The notes under the pieces were generated by a model. The model made no database searches. It had not been told where the DNA came from and saw only the letters and a list, made by a program, of their open reading frames with translations. A stretch of DNA of 55,679 nucleotides from Sphingomonas sp. TDK1 (GTDB taxonomy: Bacteria > Pseudomonadota > Alphaproteobacteria > Sphingomonadales > Sphingomonadaceae): the NCBI RefSeq assembly GCF_001650735.1, contig NZ_LXVY01000011.1, positions 488 through 56,166 of the forward strand. The letters run 5' to 3'. A program made the translations under genes and the position numbers. Position 1 is the first letter of the stretch, and every line of letters starts with the position of its first letter. Positions 43,201 to 51,562 of the stretch are shown in pieces.

Positions 43201-43394
43201 AGGCGCGCGGCGAAGCCGGCGGACGGGCGCGCGCCGAAAGGGTGGCGCGGCGACTGGGCGAAGCGGTGCGCGAGCGCGTACCGGGCGTCTCGGTCGCGGT
43301 GGAGGGCACGCGGGTCACCCTGTCGGGCCGGCGGCTGTGGCGGCGCTGGCTTGCCGACCCGGCCCTGCGCTGGCTGGGAGGGCTGCTGCGATGA
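43185..43394 (+). CDS. Small basic protein at the stopper (gp7) position
   Basis: This 69-residue, strongly basic protein starts at an ATG inside the connector gene and ends overlapping the tail-terminator gene by four bases. In RcGTA the stopper gene (about 110 residues) occupies this place. This protein is shorter and I see no clear similarity, so it may be a reduced stopper or an unrelated local gene. Features are helix (residues 1-30), a VSVAVEGTRVTLSG beta hairpin and a Trp/Arg-rich tail. Confidence 0.65.
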   Translation: MLEQLKARGEAGGRARAERVARRLGEAVRERVPGVSVAVEGTRVTLSGRRLWRRWLADPALRWLGGLLR

Positions 43395-43795
43395 CGCCGC
43401 AGGACGCAATCGCCGGGGCGGTGCGCGCGGCGCTGGCGGGACGGGCGACGCTCGCCGCGCAGGTCAACGGGGTGTTCGATGCCCCGCCGGTGCGCGCCGC
43501 GCGCCCCTATCTGCTGGTCGACGAGCCGGTGCTGACCGACTGGAGCACCAAGGACCAGGACGGGCGCGAGGTGCGCATCGCCGTGCTGGTGCAGGATAGC
43601 GGGCCCACGCGCGGGCGGGTCCGCGGACTCGCCGCAGACGTGGAGGCGGCGGTGGGGGCGATGTCCCCGGCGCTGGCCGGCGGCTGGCGGATCGTCAGCC
43701 GCGTGCTGCTGCGCAACCGCGTGGTGGCGGAGGACGAGATGCGGCTCAGCGCCGTCGTGGAGTTCCGCGTGCGGATGCTGCGGACGGCAGCGTAG
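43391..43795 (+). CDS. Tail terminator, DUF3168 (GTA gp8-like)
   Basis: This 134-residue DUF3168 protein caps the tail tube and joins it to the head in RcGTA. An N-terminal helix is followed by a beta core including YLLVDEPVLTDWSTKDQDGR and EVRIAVLVQDSG. The length matches the family. A 73-base gap follows before the tail-tube gene, one of the few non-overlapping spacings in this stretch. Confidence 0.87.
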   Translation: MTPQDAIAGAVRAALAGRATLAAQVNGVFDAPPVRAARPYLLVDEPVLTDWSTKDQDGREVRIAVLVQDSGPTRGRVRGLAADVEAAVGAMSPALAGGWRIVSRVLLRNRVVAEDEMRLSAVVEFRVRMLRTAA

Positions 43796-43868
43796 CCGCT
43801 CCTCCCGGGAGGAGCCTAGATTTGCGCGCCGCGTGCGGGCGCGCGCTTCAACAGCAAGGAGACGGGAT

Positions 43869-44276
43869 ATGGCGGCGGAGAAGGGCAGTGCCTTTCTGCT
43901 CAAGGTGGGCAATGGCGCGACGCCGGTGGCCTATGCCACCGTGGCGGGGCTGCGGACGACGCAGCTGAGCGTGAACGGCGAAGCGGTGGTGGTCACCAGC
44001 AAGGATTCGGGCGGCTGGCGCGACCTGCTCTCCGGCGCGGGGGTGCGATCGGTAAGCGTGTCGGGTGCGGGCGTGTTCACCGGGTCGGCGGCGGAAGTGC
44101 GGGTCAAGGCCAATGCGCTGGCGGGCACGCTCGACGATTATCGGCTGAGCTTCGAGAGCGGCGACACGATGACCGGCAAGTTCCTGGTCACGCGGCTTGA
44201 CTATGCCGGCGATTTCAACGGCGAGCGCAGCTACACGCTGAGCCTCGAAAGCTCCGGCCCGGTGGTGAGCGCATGA
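43869..44276 (+). CDS. Major tail tube protein, TP901-1-like (GTA gp9-like)
   Basis: This 135-residue tail-tube protein has a beta-sandwich pattern: GSAFLLKVGNG, VAGLRTTQLSVNGEAVVVTS and LDYAGDFNGERSYTLSLESS. It would polymerise into the tail tube. AAGGAG lies about eight bases before the ATG at 43869. It overlaps the next gene by four bases. Confidence 0.88.
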   Translation: MAAEKGSAFLLKVGNGATPVAYATVAGLRTTQLSVNGEAVVVTSKDSGGWRDLLSGAGVRSVSVSGAGVFTGSAAEVRVKANALAGTLDDYRLSFESGDTMTGKFLVTRLDYAGDFNGERSYTLSLESSGPVVSA

Positions 44277-44587
44277 GCGGCGCGGCGAACCCGGTGCGCG
44301 GGGAAGCGAGCCTGCACCTGGGCGGCATCCCGCTGGTGCTGCGCCCGAGCTTCGAGGCGCTGGTGGCGGCGGAGGCCGAGCTTGGGCCGCTGTTCGCGCT
44401 GGTGGAGCGGGCGGCAGCCGGCCGGCTGGCGCTGGGCGAGATGGTCGCCCTGTTCTGGCATTGCCTGAAGGATCCGCCCGAGGCGCTGGCCCGCGAGCAT
44501 TTCGCCGAGCGCATCGTCGAAGCCGGGCTGGCGGCGGTGACCCCGGCGCTCAAGGCGCTGATCGGCCAGATACTGGGCGGGCGGTGA
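44273..44587 (+). CDS. GTA gp10-like tail chaperone
   Basis: This 104-residue protein matches the GTA gp10 family, thought to be a tail-assembly chaperone. The start has NPVRGEASLHLGGIPLVLRP, common to that family, followed by FEALVAAEAELGPLF and a helical remainder. It overlaps the following small gene by four bases, the arrangement seen for the gp10/gp10.1 pair. Confidence 0.85.
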   Translation: MSGAANPVRGEASLHLGGIPLVLRPSFEALVAAEAELGPLFALVERAAAGRLALGEMVALFWHCLKDPPEALAREHFAERIVEAGLAAVTPALKALIGQILGGR

Positions 44588-44778
44588 CCCGCTTCGCCGA
44601 TGCCGCGCGGCGGCTGGCGGGGCTGGCGGGCCTCGCCTTTGGCTGGGGACCGGACCGGTTCTGGCGGGCGACGCCCGCCGAACTGGCGGCGCTGGTGCAG
44701 GCGGCGGGCGGCGCGGGCGGGGAGCCGCCGGCGCCGGACCTGATCGCACGATTGCAGGAGCAATTTCCCGATGGATGA
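44584..44778 (+). CDS. Phage tail assembly chaperone (DUF2376-like, gp10.1)
   Basis: This 64-residue protein starts at a GTG overlapping the previous stop. The pattern FGWGPDRFWRATPAELAAL is typical of the DUF2376/rcc01693-type tail chaperones, which cover the tape measure protein during tail assembly. It overlaps the tape-measure gene by eight bases. Confidence 0.85.
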   Translation: MTRFADAARRLAGLAGLAFGWGPDRFWRATPAELAALVQAAGGAGGEPPAPDLIARLQEQFPDG

Positions 44779-45343
44779 GGAAATCGAACGGCTGGTGGTG
44801 TCGGTACGGGCCGATACCGCCAGCTTCGCGCGCGACGTGGATGCGATGCGCGGCACGCTGGAAGGGCCGCTGGAGGCCGGCGTGGACAAGGCCGGCAAGA
44901 CGATCGAGGCGACGCTGCTGCGCGCGGCGCGCACCGGCAAGATCGGCTTCGACGATCTCGCCAGGGTGGCGCTGAAGGTGCTGGGCGAGATTGCCAGGGC
45001 GTCGGGCGGCGTCGGATTCCCGGCGGCAGGAAGCGGCGGCGGTGGCGGCATCGAGGGGATGGTGCTGTCGCTGCTCGGCGGATTGCTGGGGGCGCCGGGC
45101 CGGGCGACCGGCGGGCCGGTGAGCCCCGGACGCCCCTATTGGGTGGGCGAGCGCGGGCCGGAACTGTTCGTGCCGACCAGCGCGGGCCAGGTGGCGGCAG
45201 ACGCGCGGGGTGCCGGTGGCGGGCGCGACATGCGCGTGTCGATCACCGTCAACGCCGCGGCCGACGCCGCGCCCAGGGCGCTGGCCCAATCGAGCCGGCA
45301 GGTCGCGCGGGCGGTACGCGCCGCGCTGGCGGGGCTCGACTGA
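44771..45343 (+). CDS. Short tape measure protein (GTA gp11-like)
   Basis: This 190-residue protein at the tape-measure position is close to the short RcGTA tape measure. It has a helical N-terminus (about residues 1-75), a hydrophobic Gly-rich segment (about 80-110) and a C-terminal part with PYWVGERGPELFVP, a motif typical at the end of tape measure proteins. The small size predicts a short tail. The stop overlaps the next ATG. Confidence 0.84.
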   Translation: MDEEIERLVVSVRADTASFARDVDAMRGTLEGPLEAGVDKAGKTIEATLLRAARTGKIGFDDLARVALKVLGEIARASGGVGFPAAGSGGGGGIEGMVLSLLGGLLGAPGRATGGPVSPGRPYWVGERGPELFVPTSAGQVAADARGAGGGRDMRVSITVNAAADAAPRALAQSSRQVARAVRAALAGLD

Positions 45344-47601
45344 TGGGCTGGTGGCTTGCCGACCGGCGACGCGGCCAGACCGAGGGCGTGATCAGCCGGT
45401 TCGATCCCGCCTATTGGACCGTCAACTTCCCCCGGCCGATGATGGCCAGCGTCGTGACGACCGCGCCCGATGCGCTGCGCGTCGACCTGGTGTTCCAGCG
45501 CCGCGGCGACCTGGCCGGGCTGATCTGGGAAGCGGAGGACCGCTACGACCATCCGCTGCTCGCCTATGCGACGCAGCGCGATTTTCGCGACTGTCGGCTG
45601 CGGTTCCGCTGGCGCTCCTCGGGCGTGATCGCGCTGGACGCGGTGAACGGCCCGGTGCTGACGATCGAGGGGCGGGACGCGAACGGGGCGCCGCGATCCT
45701 GGTATGTGCGCCTGTGGAACTATGCCAAGGGCAGCCCCGCCGACGCGCAGGTGACGATCGATTTCGCCACGGTGCAGGGCGGCTTCCTGCTGCCGGGCGA
45801 GGCGGATCCGGTCTGGGCGGGCGATGTCGACCGGATGTTCGTCTCGCTCGTGCCGCCCGGCTATGTCGCGGACGATATGACCGCGCTGGCGGCGCCGGCG
45901 GACGCCTGGGTGGAGCTGCGCGACATCGCCTGCGACGGGCCGGGATCGGTGCTGGCGATCGGCGAGCCGGTGGTGCCCGAACATGGCCTGTCGATCGCGA
46001 CCGGCTATGACGACGCCTATAACCAGACGCCGGCGCGGCTGCTGCGCACGATGCTCCATCTCGGCTATCGCGGCGACATTCTCCATTATGTGGGGATGAG
46101 CCATTATGTCCGGCTCGAACCGGCATCGGGCGGCTTCTACGCCAGCCTGGCCGGTGGCGCGCTCAACCGGGCCTGTGCGGCCTGGCATGCCGACTTCGCG
46201 CGCCGTGCGAAGGCGCTGGGCTATGGCGTGATCTGGTCGCTGAGCTACGAGCTGCTCGACCAGCATTGCTGGAGCGACTGGAAGCAGCGGGCGGCGGACG
46301 GCAGCGCGGCGCTGACCGGGTGGAGCCCGCCCTCGACCCTGCTCTCGCCGGCGCATGGCGGGGCGATGGCCTATCTGCGCGCGGTGGCGCTGGCCTTTGT
46401 CGGCATCGCGCAGGCGGCAGGGCTGGCGGTGCAGTTCCAGATCGGCGAGCCCTGGTGGTGGGTGCTGGCCGATGGGCGGATCTGCCTGCACGACGCGGCG
46501 GCCAAGGCGGCGCTGGGCAATCCCGCGCCGCAGAATCTGCGCGGCACGGTCGACACGGCGGTGCTGGATGCGGCGGGGGTGCTGCTCGCGGGCTCGACAT
46601 GGGCGTTGCGCGACGCGGTGCGCGCGGCCGCGCCGGGCGCGAAGGTGCTGCTGCTCGCCTATCTGCCGACGGTGCTGGACCCGGCGATGCCCGAGGCGGC
46701 GCGCGCCAACCTGCCGCTCGGCTGGGCATCGCCCGCCTTCGATGTGCTCCAGCTCGAGGATTATGACTGGGCGGCGGCGGGCAATGCGGCGGCGTCCGAA
46801 CGGGCGGTGGCGGCGGCGCAGGCGCGGCTCGGCTATCCGGCGGCGCGGCAGCACTATCTCGCCGGCTTCGTGCTGCGCGGCGAGGACAAGGCGCAGTGGC
46901 GCGCGATCGCCGAGGCGGCCGGCGCGGCGCGGCAGCGCGGGGTGGCGGCGACCTATCTCTGGGCGCTGCCCCAGGTGGCGCGCGACGGCTTCCTCCATTT
47001 CGACCAGGAGACGGACGTGACTCCCTTTGACGACGTGCTGTTCCCGATCGCGCTGGGGCGCGAGGCGGAGGTGGCGCCCGAGCTTTCCACCGCGATCGTC
47101 ACCAGCGCCGGCGGGGCCGAGCGGCGCAATGCCGCCTGGGCGCAGGCGCGGACACATTATGATGTGGGGCCGGGCGTCCGCTCCGAGGCGGACATCGCGG
47201 CGCTGCTCGCCTTTTTCCGGGCGCGGATGGGCGCGGCGCGGGGCTTTCGCCTGCGCGACCCGTTCGACTTCGAGGCGAAGGAGGTGGCGATCGGCACCGG
47301 CGACGGGGCGACCGCCCGGTTCCAGCTGGTGAAATCCTATGGCGAAAGCGTGCGGCGGATCACGCGGCCGGTTGCGGGCACGCTGGCGGTGAAGGTCGGC
47401 GGGGCGGCGGTGACGGGCTTCACGCTGGGAGCGGGGGGCGTGGTGACGCTCGCCAGTGCGCCGGCAGCGGGGGCGAAGGTGACCGCCTCCTTCCTGTTCG
47501 ACGTGCCGGTGCGCTTTGCCGAGGACCAGCTGCGGGTCAGCCGCGCGACGTTCCTGGCGGGTGCTGCGGCATCGGTGCCGCTGGTGGAGATACGCGAATG
47601 A
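45343..47601 (+). CDS. TIM-barrel-like tail protein fused to DUF2460 (gp12-like)
   Basis: This 752-residue protein has two parts. The C-terminal ~210 residues (about 540-752) match DUF2460, the distal tail protein gp12 of RcGTA: VTSAGGAERRNAAWAQ, then RARMGAARGFRLRDPFD. The N-terminal ~540 residues are extra. Residues 1-205 are beta-rich, while about 210-535 look like a TIM-barrel hydrolase-type domain (SIATGYDDAY, SLSYELLDQHCW, QIGEPWWWVL, LQLEDYDW). This resembles what is called a non-contractile tail sheath protein in some alphaproteobacterial phages. Catalytic activity is unproved. Confidence 0.82.
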   Translation: MGWWLADRRRGQTEGVISRFDPAYWTVNFPRPMMASVVTTAPDALRVDLVFQRRGDLAGLIWEAEDRYDHPLLAYATQRDFRDCRLRFRWRSSGVIALDAVNGPVLTIEGRDANGAPRSWYVRLWNYAKGSPADAQVTIDFATVQGGFLLPGEADPVWAGDVDRMFVSLVPPGYVADDMTALAAPADAWVELRDIACDGPGSVLAIGEPVVPEHGLSIATGYDDAYNQTPARLLRTMLHLGYRGDILHYVGMSHYVRLEPASGGFYASLAGGALNRACAAWHADFARRAKALGYGVIWSLSYELLDQHCWSDWKQRAADGSAALTGWSPPSTLLSPAHGGAMAYLRAVALAFVGIAQAAGLAVQFQIGEPWWWVLADGRICLHDAAAKAALGNPAPQNLRGTVDTAVLDAAGVLLAGSTWALRDAVRAAAPGAKVLLLAYLPTVLDPAMPEAARANLPLGWASPAFDVLQLEDYDWAAAGNAAASERAVAAAQARLGYPAARQHYLAGFVLRGEDKAQWRAIAEAAGAARQRGVAATYLWALPQVARDGFLHFDQETDVTPFDDVLFPIALGREAEVAPELSTAIVTSAGGAERRNAAWAQARTHYDVGPGVRSEADIAALLAFFRARMGAARGFRLRDPFDFEAKEVAIGTGDGATARFQLVKSYGESVRRITRPVAGTLAVKVGGAAVTGFTLGAGGVVTLASAPAAGAKVTASFLFDVPVRFAEDQLRVSRATFLAGAAASVPLVEIRE

Positions 47602-48404
47602 GCTGGCTGGAGGGGGCGCTGACCAGCGTCACGCTGTGCTGGCGGATCGAGCGGCGCGACGGGGTGACGATCGGGCTGACCGCGCACGACCGGGACCTGA
47701 TGCTGGACGGGCTGCTCTATCGCGCGGCGCCGGGCATGACGCCGAGCGCGGTGGAGCGCAGCGCGACGCTGGAGGCGGACAGCATGGACGTGCAGGGCGT
47801 GCTGGGCGGCGATGCGATCTCCGAGGGGGACCTGCTGGCGGGCCGGTGGGACGGCGCGCGGGTGGCGCTGTTCGCGACCGACTGGACCGCGCCGGGCGCG
47901 ACGATCCCGCTCGGCGAGGGGACGATCGGTGCGATCGAGACGCGCGACGGGGCGATCACCGCCGAGCTGCGCGGGGCGGCGGCGGCGTTCGACGCGCCGG
48001 TGGCGGAGGCGACCTCGCCCGATTGCCGGGCGGCGCTGGGGGATGCGCGGTGCCGCGTGGCGATGGCGGGCCGGCGGCGGTTCGCGCGGGTGGCCGGGGT
48101 GGACGGCGCGGTGGTGACGCTGGACGGCGCCGAGCCGGCGGCCAATGCCTATGGCGCCGGGCGGCTGCGCTGGTTCGGCGGCGCGAACGGCGGCCTGGAG
48201 GACGCGATCCTCGCTTCCGACGGGGTGCGGGTGACGCTCGCACGGCCGCCGCGCTTTGCCGGGCAGGGCGCGCTGGTCGAGCTGGTCGAGGGGTGCGACG
48301 GCCGGTTCGAGACCTGTGTCGGCCGCTTCGCCAACGCCGCCAACTTCCGGGGCGAGCCCTATCTGCCGGGCAACGACCTGCTGACGCGGTATCCCGGCGC
48401 ATGA
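47598..48404 (+). CDS. Tail hub protein, DUF2163 (GTA gp13-like)
   Basis: This 268-residue DUF2163 hub protein has four conserved Cys residues (near 143, 152, 233 and 240, in SPDCRA, ARCRV, GCDGR and ETCVGRF), as in hub proteins that hold an iron-sulfur cluster (lambda gpL type). The start has the expected TLCWRIERRDG and TAHDRDL. The length matches the RcGTA protein. The cluster is inferred from family knowledge. Confidence 0.88.
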   Translation: MSWLEGALTSVTLCWRIERRDGVTIGLTAHDRDLMLDGLLYRAAPGMTPSAVERSATLEADSMDVQGVLGGDAISEGDLLAGRWDGARVALFATDWTAPGATIPLGEGTIGAIETRDGAITAELRGAAAAFDAPVAEATSPDCRAALGDARCRVAMAGRRRFARVAGVDGAVVTLDGAEPAANAYGAGRLRWFGGANGGLEDAILASDGVRVTLARPPRFAGQGALVELVEGCDGRFETCVGRFANAANFRGEPYLPGNDLLTRYPGA

Positions 48405-48784
48405 GCGGGGACGCGGTGCTCGCGGCGGCGCGGGCGGCGATCGGCGCGCGGTTCCGGCTGCACGGGCGGGATGCGGCGGGCGGGCTCGACTGTGTTGGGC
48501 TGGCGGCGCTCGCTGTCGGCCGCCCGGCGGTCGATCGCTATGCGCTGCGCACCGACGATCTCGACTGGGCGGCGGCGGCGCTCCGCGCGGCCGGGCTGGT
48601 CGAGGTGACCGACGCCGCGCCGGGGGACGTGCTGCTGTGCCGGAGCGGGGCGGGGCAGCTGCATCTCGCGATCCGGAGCGAGGACGGGATCATCCATGCC
48701 GATGCGATGGCGCGGCGCGTGGTGGAGCGGCCGGGCCCGGTGCCCTGGCCGGTGCTGAGCTGCTGGCGAGCGGAGGGTGCATAA
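48401..48784 (+). CDS. NlpC/P60-family tail peptidase (GTA gp14-like)
   Basis: This 127-residue NlpC/P60-type peptidase is likely to cut peptidoglycan peptide bonds during DNA entry. The catalytic Cys31 is in GGLDCVGLAA and the His near 89 in GQLHLAIR. The usual length is about 145 residues, so it is slightly short but has the key residues. It overlaps neighbours by four bases and one base. Confidence 0.86.
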   Translation: MSGDAVLAAARAAIGARFRLHGRDAAGGLDCVGLAALAVGRPAVDRYALRTDDLDWAAAALRAAGLVEVTDAAPGDVLLCRSGAGQLHLAIRSEDGIIHADAMARRVVERPGPVPWPVLSCWRAEGA

Positions 48785-50958
48785 TGGCGACGATCGTTCT
48801 GGGCGTGGCGGGGGCGGTGTTCGGCGGCCGCATGGGGGCGCAGATCGGCGGGCTGATCGGCGCGGCGATCGACGGCCAGCTATTCGCCAAGCCGGGCACG
48901 CGCGAGGGCGCCCGGCTGGCCGACCTGCGGGTGCAGAGCTCGAGCTATGGCAGCGCTATCCCCAAGCTGTTCGGCACGGTGCGGGTGGCGGGATGCGTGA
49001 TCTGGGCGACCGACCTGACCGAACACCGCGCCACCGAGGGCGGCGGCAAGGGCCGGCCCTCGACCACCGCCTATAGCTATACGGCTTCCTTCGCGGTGGC
49101 CTTCTCGACCCGGCGGATCCACGGCATCGGCCGCATCTGGGCGGACGGACAGCTGCTGCGCGGCGCGGCGGGCGACTTCAAGGTCCGCACCGGCTTTCGG
49201 CTCTATACAGGCGGCGAGGATCAGCCGGTCGATCCGCTGATCGCCGCGCTGGAAGGGGCCGGCCGCGCGCCGGCGCATCGCGGCCTGGCCTATGCGGTGT
49301 TCGAGGACCTGGAGCTGGCGAGCTTCGGCAACCGCATCCCGCAGCTCACCTTCGAAGTGATCGCCGACCCCGAACCCGTCGCGGCGGGGACGATCGCGCG
49401 GACGATCGGCGGGGTCGCGGTCGAGGGGCTGGATCTGCCGCTCGCGGGCTTCTCGGCGCAGGAATCGGTGCGCACCACGCTGGATGCGCTCTGCGCGGCG
49501 AGCGGCGCGTGGCTGCGGGCGGGGGAGGACCGCTTCGCCATGGTCGCCGGGCTGGGCAATGCGGCGGCGGTGCCGGACGACGGTGCCGGAACCGAACCCG
49601 GAGCCGGCGCCGCACGGGGCGGGCGCAGCGCGCGCACGCTGGCAGCCGCGGACAGCGTGCCCCGCCGCCTGAGCATCGGCTATTATGATCCCGCGCGCGA
49701 CTATCAGGCAGGGGTGCAGCAGGCGACCCGCCGCGCCGCCGGAACCCGCGAGACGCGAATCGACCTGCCCGCGGTGCTCGATGCCGGCGCCGCCAAGGCG
49801 ATGGCCGCCGGTGCGCTCGCCCGCGCGGAACTGGCGCGCGAGCGCCGGACCCTGACGCTCGGCTGGGAAGCGCTGACGCTGGCGCCGGGCATGCGGATCA
49901 CCATCGCGAACAGCCCCGGCCAGTGGCGCGTCGATCGCTGGACCTTCGAACAGATGGTGGTGAAGCTGGAATGCGTGCCGATCACCGCGGCCCCGATGGC
50001 GGCACCGGCGAGCCCCGGGCGATCCGTGGCGGCGCCCGATGCGCGGCAAGGGCGGACGGTGCTGGCGCCGTTCGAGCTGCCGCCGATCGACGAGGTGCCG
50101 GCGACGACACCCCGCATCGTGGTGGCGGCGGCGGGCACCGGCAGCGGCTGGCGCCGGGCCGCGCTGCTGGCCAGCGTGGATGGCGGTAGCTGGTCGGCAA
50201 TCGGCGAAACCGCCTATCCCGCCGTGCTCGGCACGGTCCGCACGCCGCCGGGCGGCGGCCGGGCGGCGCTGATCGACCGGGCGAGCGTCGCGGAGGTCGA
50301 TCTGGTGCAGGCGGACGGTGCGCTTGCCAATGCGACCATGGCGGCGCTCGACGCAGGCGCGAACCTGGCGATGCTGGGCGACGAGCTGGTGCAGTTCGGT
50401 CGCGCCGAGCCGCTGGGCGCGGGGCGCTGGCGGCTATCCGAGCTGTGGCGCGGCCGTCGCGGCACCGAGGCGGCAATCGGCGCCCAGCGGCCGGGCGACC
50501 GCTTCGTGCTGGTGGCCCGCGAATCGCTGAAGCCGATCGCGCCGGTGCCGGCGATCGGCGGGGCGGTGCGACTGCTGGCCCAGGGCGTGGAGGATCCTGC
50601 CGATACTGCCCCCGTGGAACTTGTGAGCAGCGGCATCTCCCTGCTGCCGCCGTCCCCGGTGCAGCTGACGATTCGTGTCCGATCGCAGGCGTTGCAGGTG
50701 CGCTGGGCCCGCCGCAGCAGGGTCGACTGGTCGTGGCGGGACGGAGTCGATGCCGCGCTAGGCGAGGAGACGGAGCGCTATCAGGTGGAGATTTTGCGGG
50801 ACGGCAACCCGCAGTTGGTCGAGACGACCGCGCCGGAACTTACGATCCCGGCTACCGGCATAAACACATCGTTAACCATAAAGGTTCGGCAAATGGGCAT
50901 GCACGGGCTCTCGCCGGCAGCGGAATGCACGGTTCGTATCAAGGAGGTGACGCTATGA
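48784..50958 (+). CDS. Tail-tip/megatron-like protein (GTA gp15-like, short)
   Basis: This 724-residue tail-tip protein starts with a Gly-rich hydrophobic segment (residues 3-35), followed by SSSYGSAIPKLFGTVRVAG, typical of phage-tail-3/gp15 proteins. RcGTA gp15 has about 1300 residues and includes a TIM-barrel-like domain. That part is missing here, while a TIM-barrel-like domain is found on the gp12-type protein. A fibronectin-like C-terminus (about 630-724) is visible. The ATG at 48784 overlaps the upstream stop. Confidence 0.85.
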   Translation: MATIVLGVAGAVFGGRMGAQIGGLIGAAIDGQLFAKPGTREGARLADLRVQSSSYGSAIPKLFGTVRVAGCVIWATDLTEHRATEGGGKGRPSTTAYSYTASFAVAFSTRRIHGIGRIWADGQLLRGAAGDFKVRTGFRLYTGGEDQPVDPLIAALEGAGRAPAHRGLAYAVFEDLELASFGNRIPQLTFEVIADPEPVAAGTIARTIGGVAVEGLDLPLAGFSAQESVRTTLDALCAASGAWLRAGEDRFAMVAGLGNAAAVPDDGAGTEPGAGAARGGRSARTLAAADSVPRRLSIGYYDPARDYQAGVQQATRRAAGTRETRIDLPAVLDAGAAKAMAAGALARAELARERRTLTLGWEALTLAPGMRITIANSPGQWRVDRWTFEQMVVKLECVPITAAPMAAPASPGRSVAAPDARQGRTVLAPFELPPIDEVPATTPRIVVAAAGTGSGWRRAALLASVDGGSWSAIGETAYPAVLGTVRTPPGGGRAALIDRASVAEVDLVQADGALANATMAALDAGANLAMLGDELVQFGRAEPLGAGRWRLSELWRGRRGTEAAIGAQRPGDRFVLVARESLKPIAPVPAIGGAVRLLAQGVEDPADTAPVELVSSGISLLPPSPVQLTIRVRSQALQVRWARRSRVDWSWRDGVDAALGEETERYQVEILRDGNPQLVETTAPELTIPATGINTSLTIKVRQMGMHGLSPAAECTVRIKEVTL

Positions 50959-51455
50959 CTCTCTCGCCCACGCCGCGCCTTGCGCTGCCGCTTCTGGAGC
51001 CGGGCCAGGCGCAGAAGGAGATGTTCCACAACGAAGCGCTGGCGCTGCTGGATATTGCCAGCCAGGCGAGCGCCGCTGCAGTGCAAAACACGCCCCCGAC
51101 CACGCCGCAGCCTGGCCAATGCTGGGTTGTCGGTGCGGCCCCGGAGGGCGCCTGGGTGGGACACGCCGCCGCGCTGGCGGGTTGGACGGATGGAGGATGG
51201 CGGTTTCTCGAACCCAATGAAGGGATGACCGTCTGGATTGCCGCCGACATGGCTTTTGCGGTGCACCATCAGGGGCAATGGTACCAAGGGCGTACCTTTG
51301 GAAGACTTTTTATCGAGGGACGTCAAACAGTTGGCCCAAGAGCTCCAAATATCGTGGAACCTGCAGGCGGCGCGACGGTTGACGCGGAGGCGAGAAGGGC
51401 GATTACCGCGGTCTTGCAAACGTTGCGCCGTCACGGACTGATCGAGAGCGATTAA
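50955..51455 (+). CDS. DUF2793 protein, candidate fibre or receptor-binding protein
   Basis: This 166-residue DUF2793 protein has the typical opening TPRLALPLLEPGQAQKE and HNEALALLDI, then QCWVVGAAPEGAW and a GQW-type repeat. AAGGAGGTGA, a near-perfect ribosome-binding site, precedes the ATG. The last third is less GC-rich than the rest of the cluster. The family is found at the end of such tail clusters; attachment to the host surface is a guess from position. It is the last clear gene of the cluster. Confidence 0.8.
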   Translation: MTLSPTPRLALPLLEPGQAQKEMFHNEALALLDIASQASAAAVQNTPPTTPQPGQCWVVGAAPEGAWVGHAAALAGWTDGGWRFLEPNEGMTVWIAADMAFAVHHQGQWYQGRTFGRLFIEGRQTVGPRAPNIVEPAGGATVDAEARRAITAVLQTLRRHGLIESD

Positions 51456-51562
51456 CTGTGACGTTTGTGCAACATACCGCGGTTTTGTGCGCTTGCGCCG
51501 AAACTTTGGTTTGAGTAGTGAGTTTGGGCTGTCCGTTAGGACGACCATGAAAGGGGATTATG
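51456..51562 (+). promoter_or_regulatory. ompA-type gene leader
   Basis: This 107-base AT-richer region separates the GTA-like cluster from the porin gene and should hold its promoter. AAGGGG at 51551-51556 precedes ATG codons at 51560 and 51563; spacing favours the second. Confidence 0.45.

Noticed and set aside
45136..47157. 673-codon minus-strand frame in the tail region
   Set aside because: It is antisense to the well-supported tail genes and Arg/His-rich, as expected of a mirror frame.
36381..51455. Active prophage
   Set aside because: No integrase, repressor, replication, holin or endolysin gene and no flanking att repeats were seen; tRNA-Val is near but shows no 3'-end duplicate that I could find.
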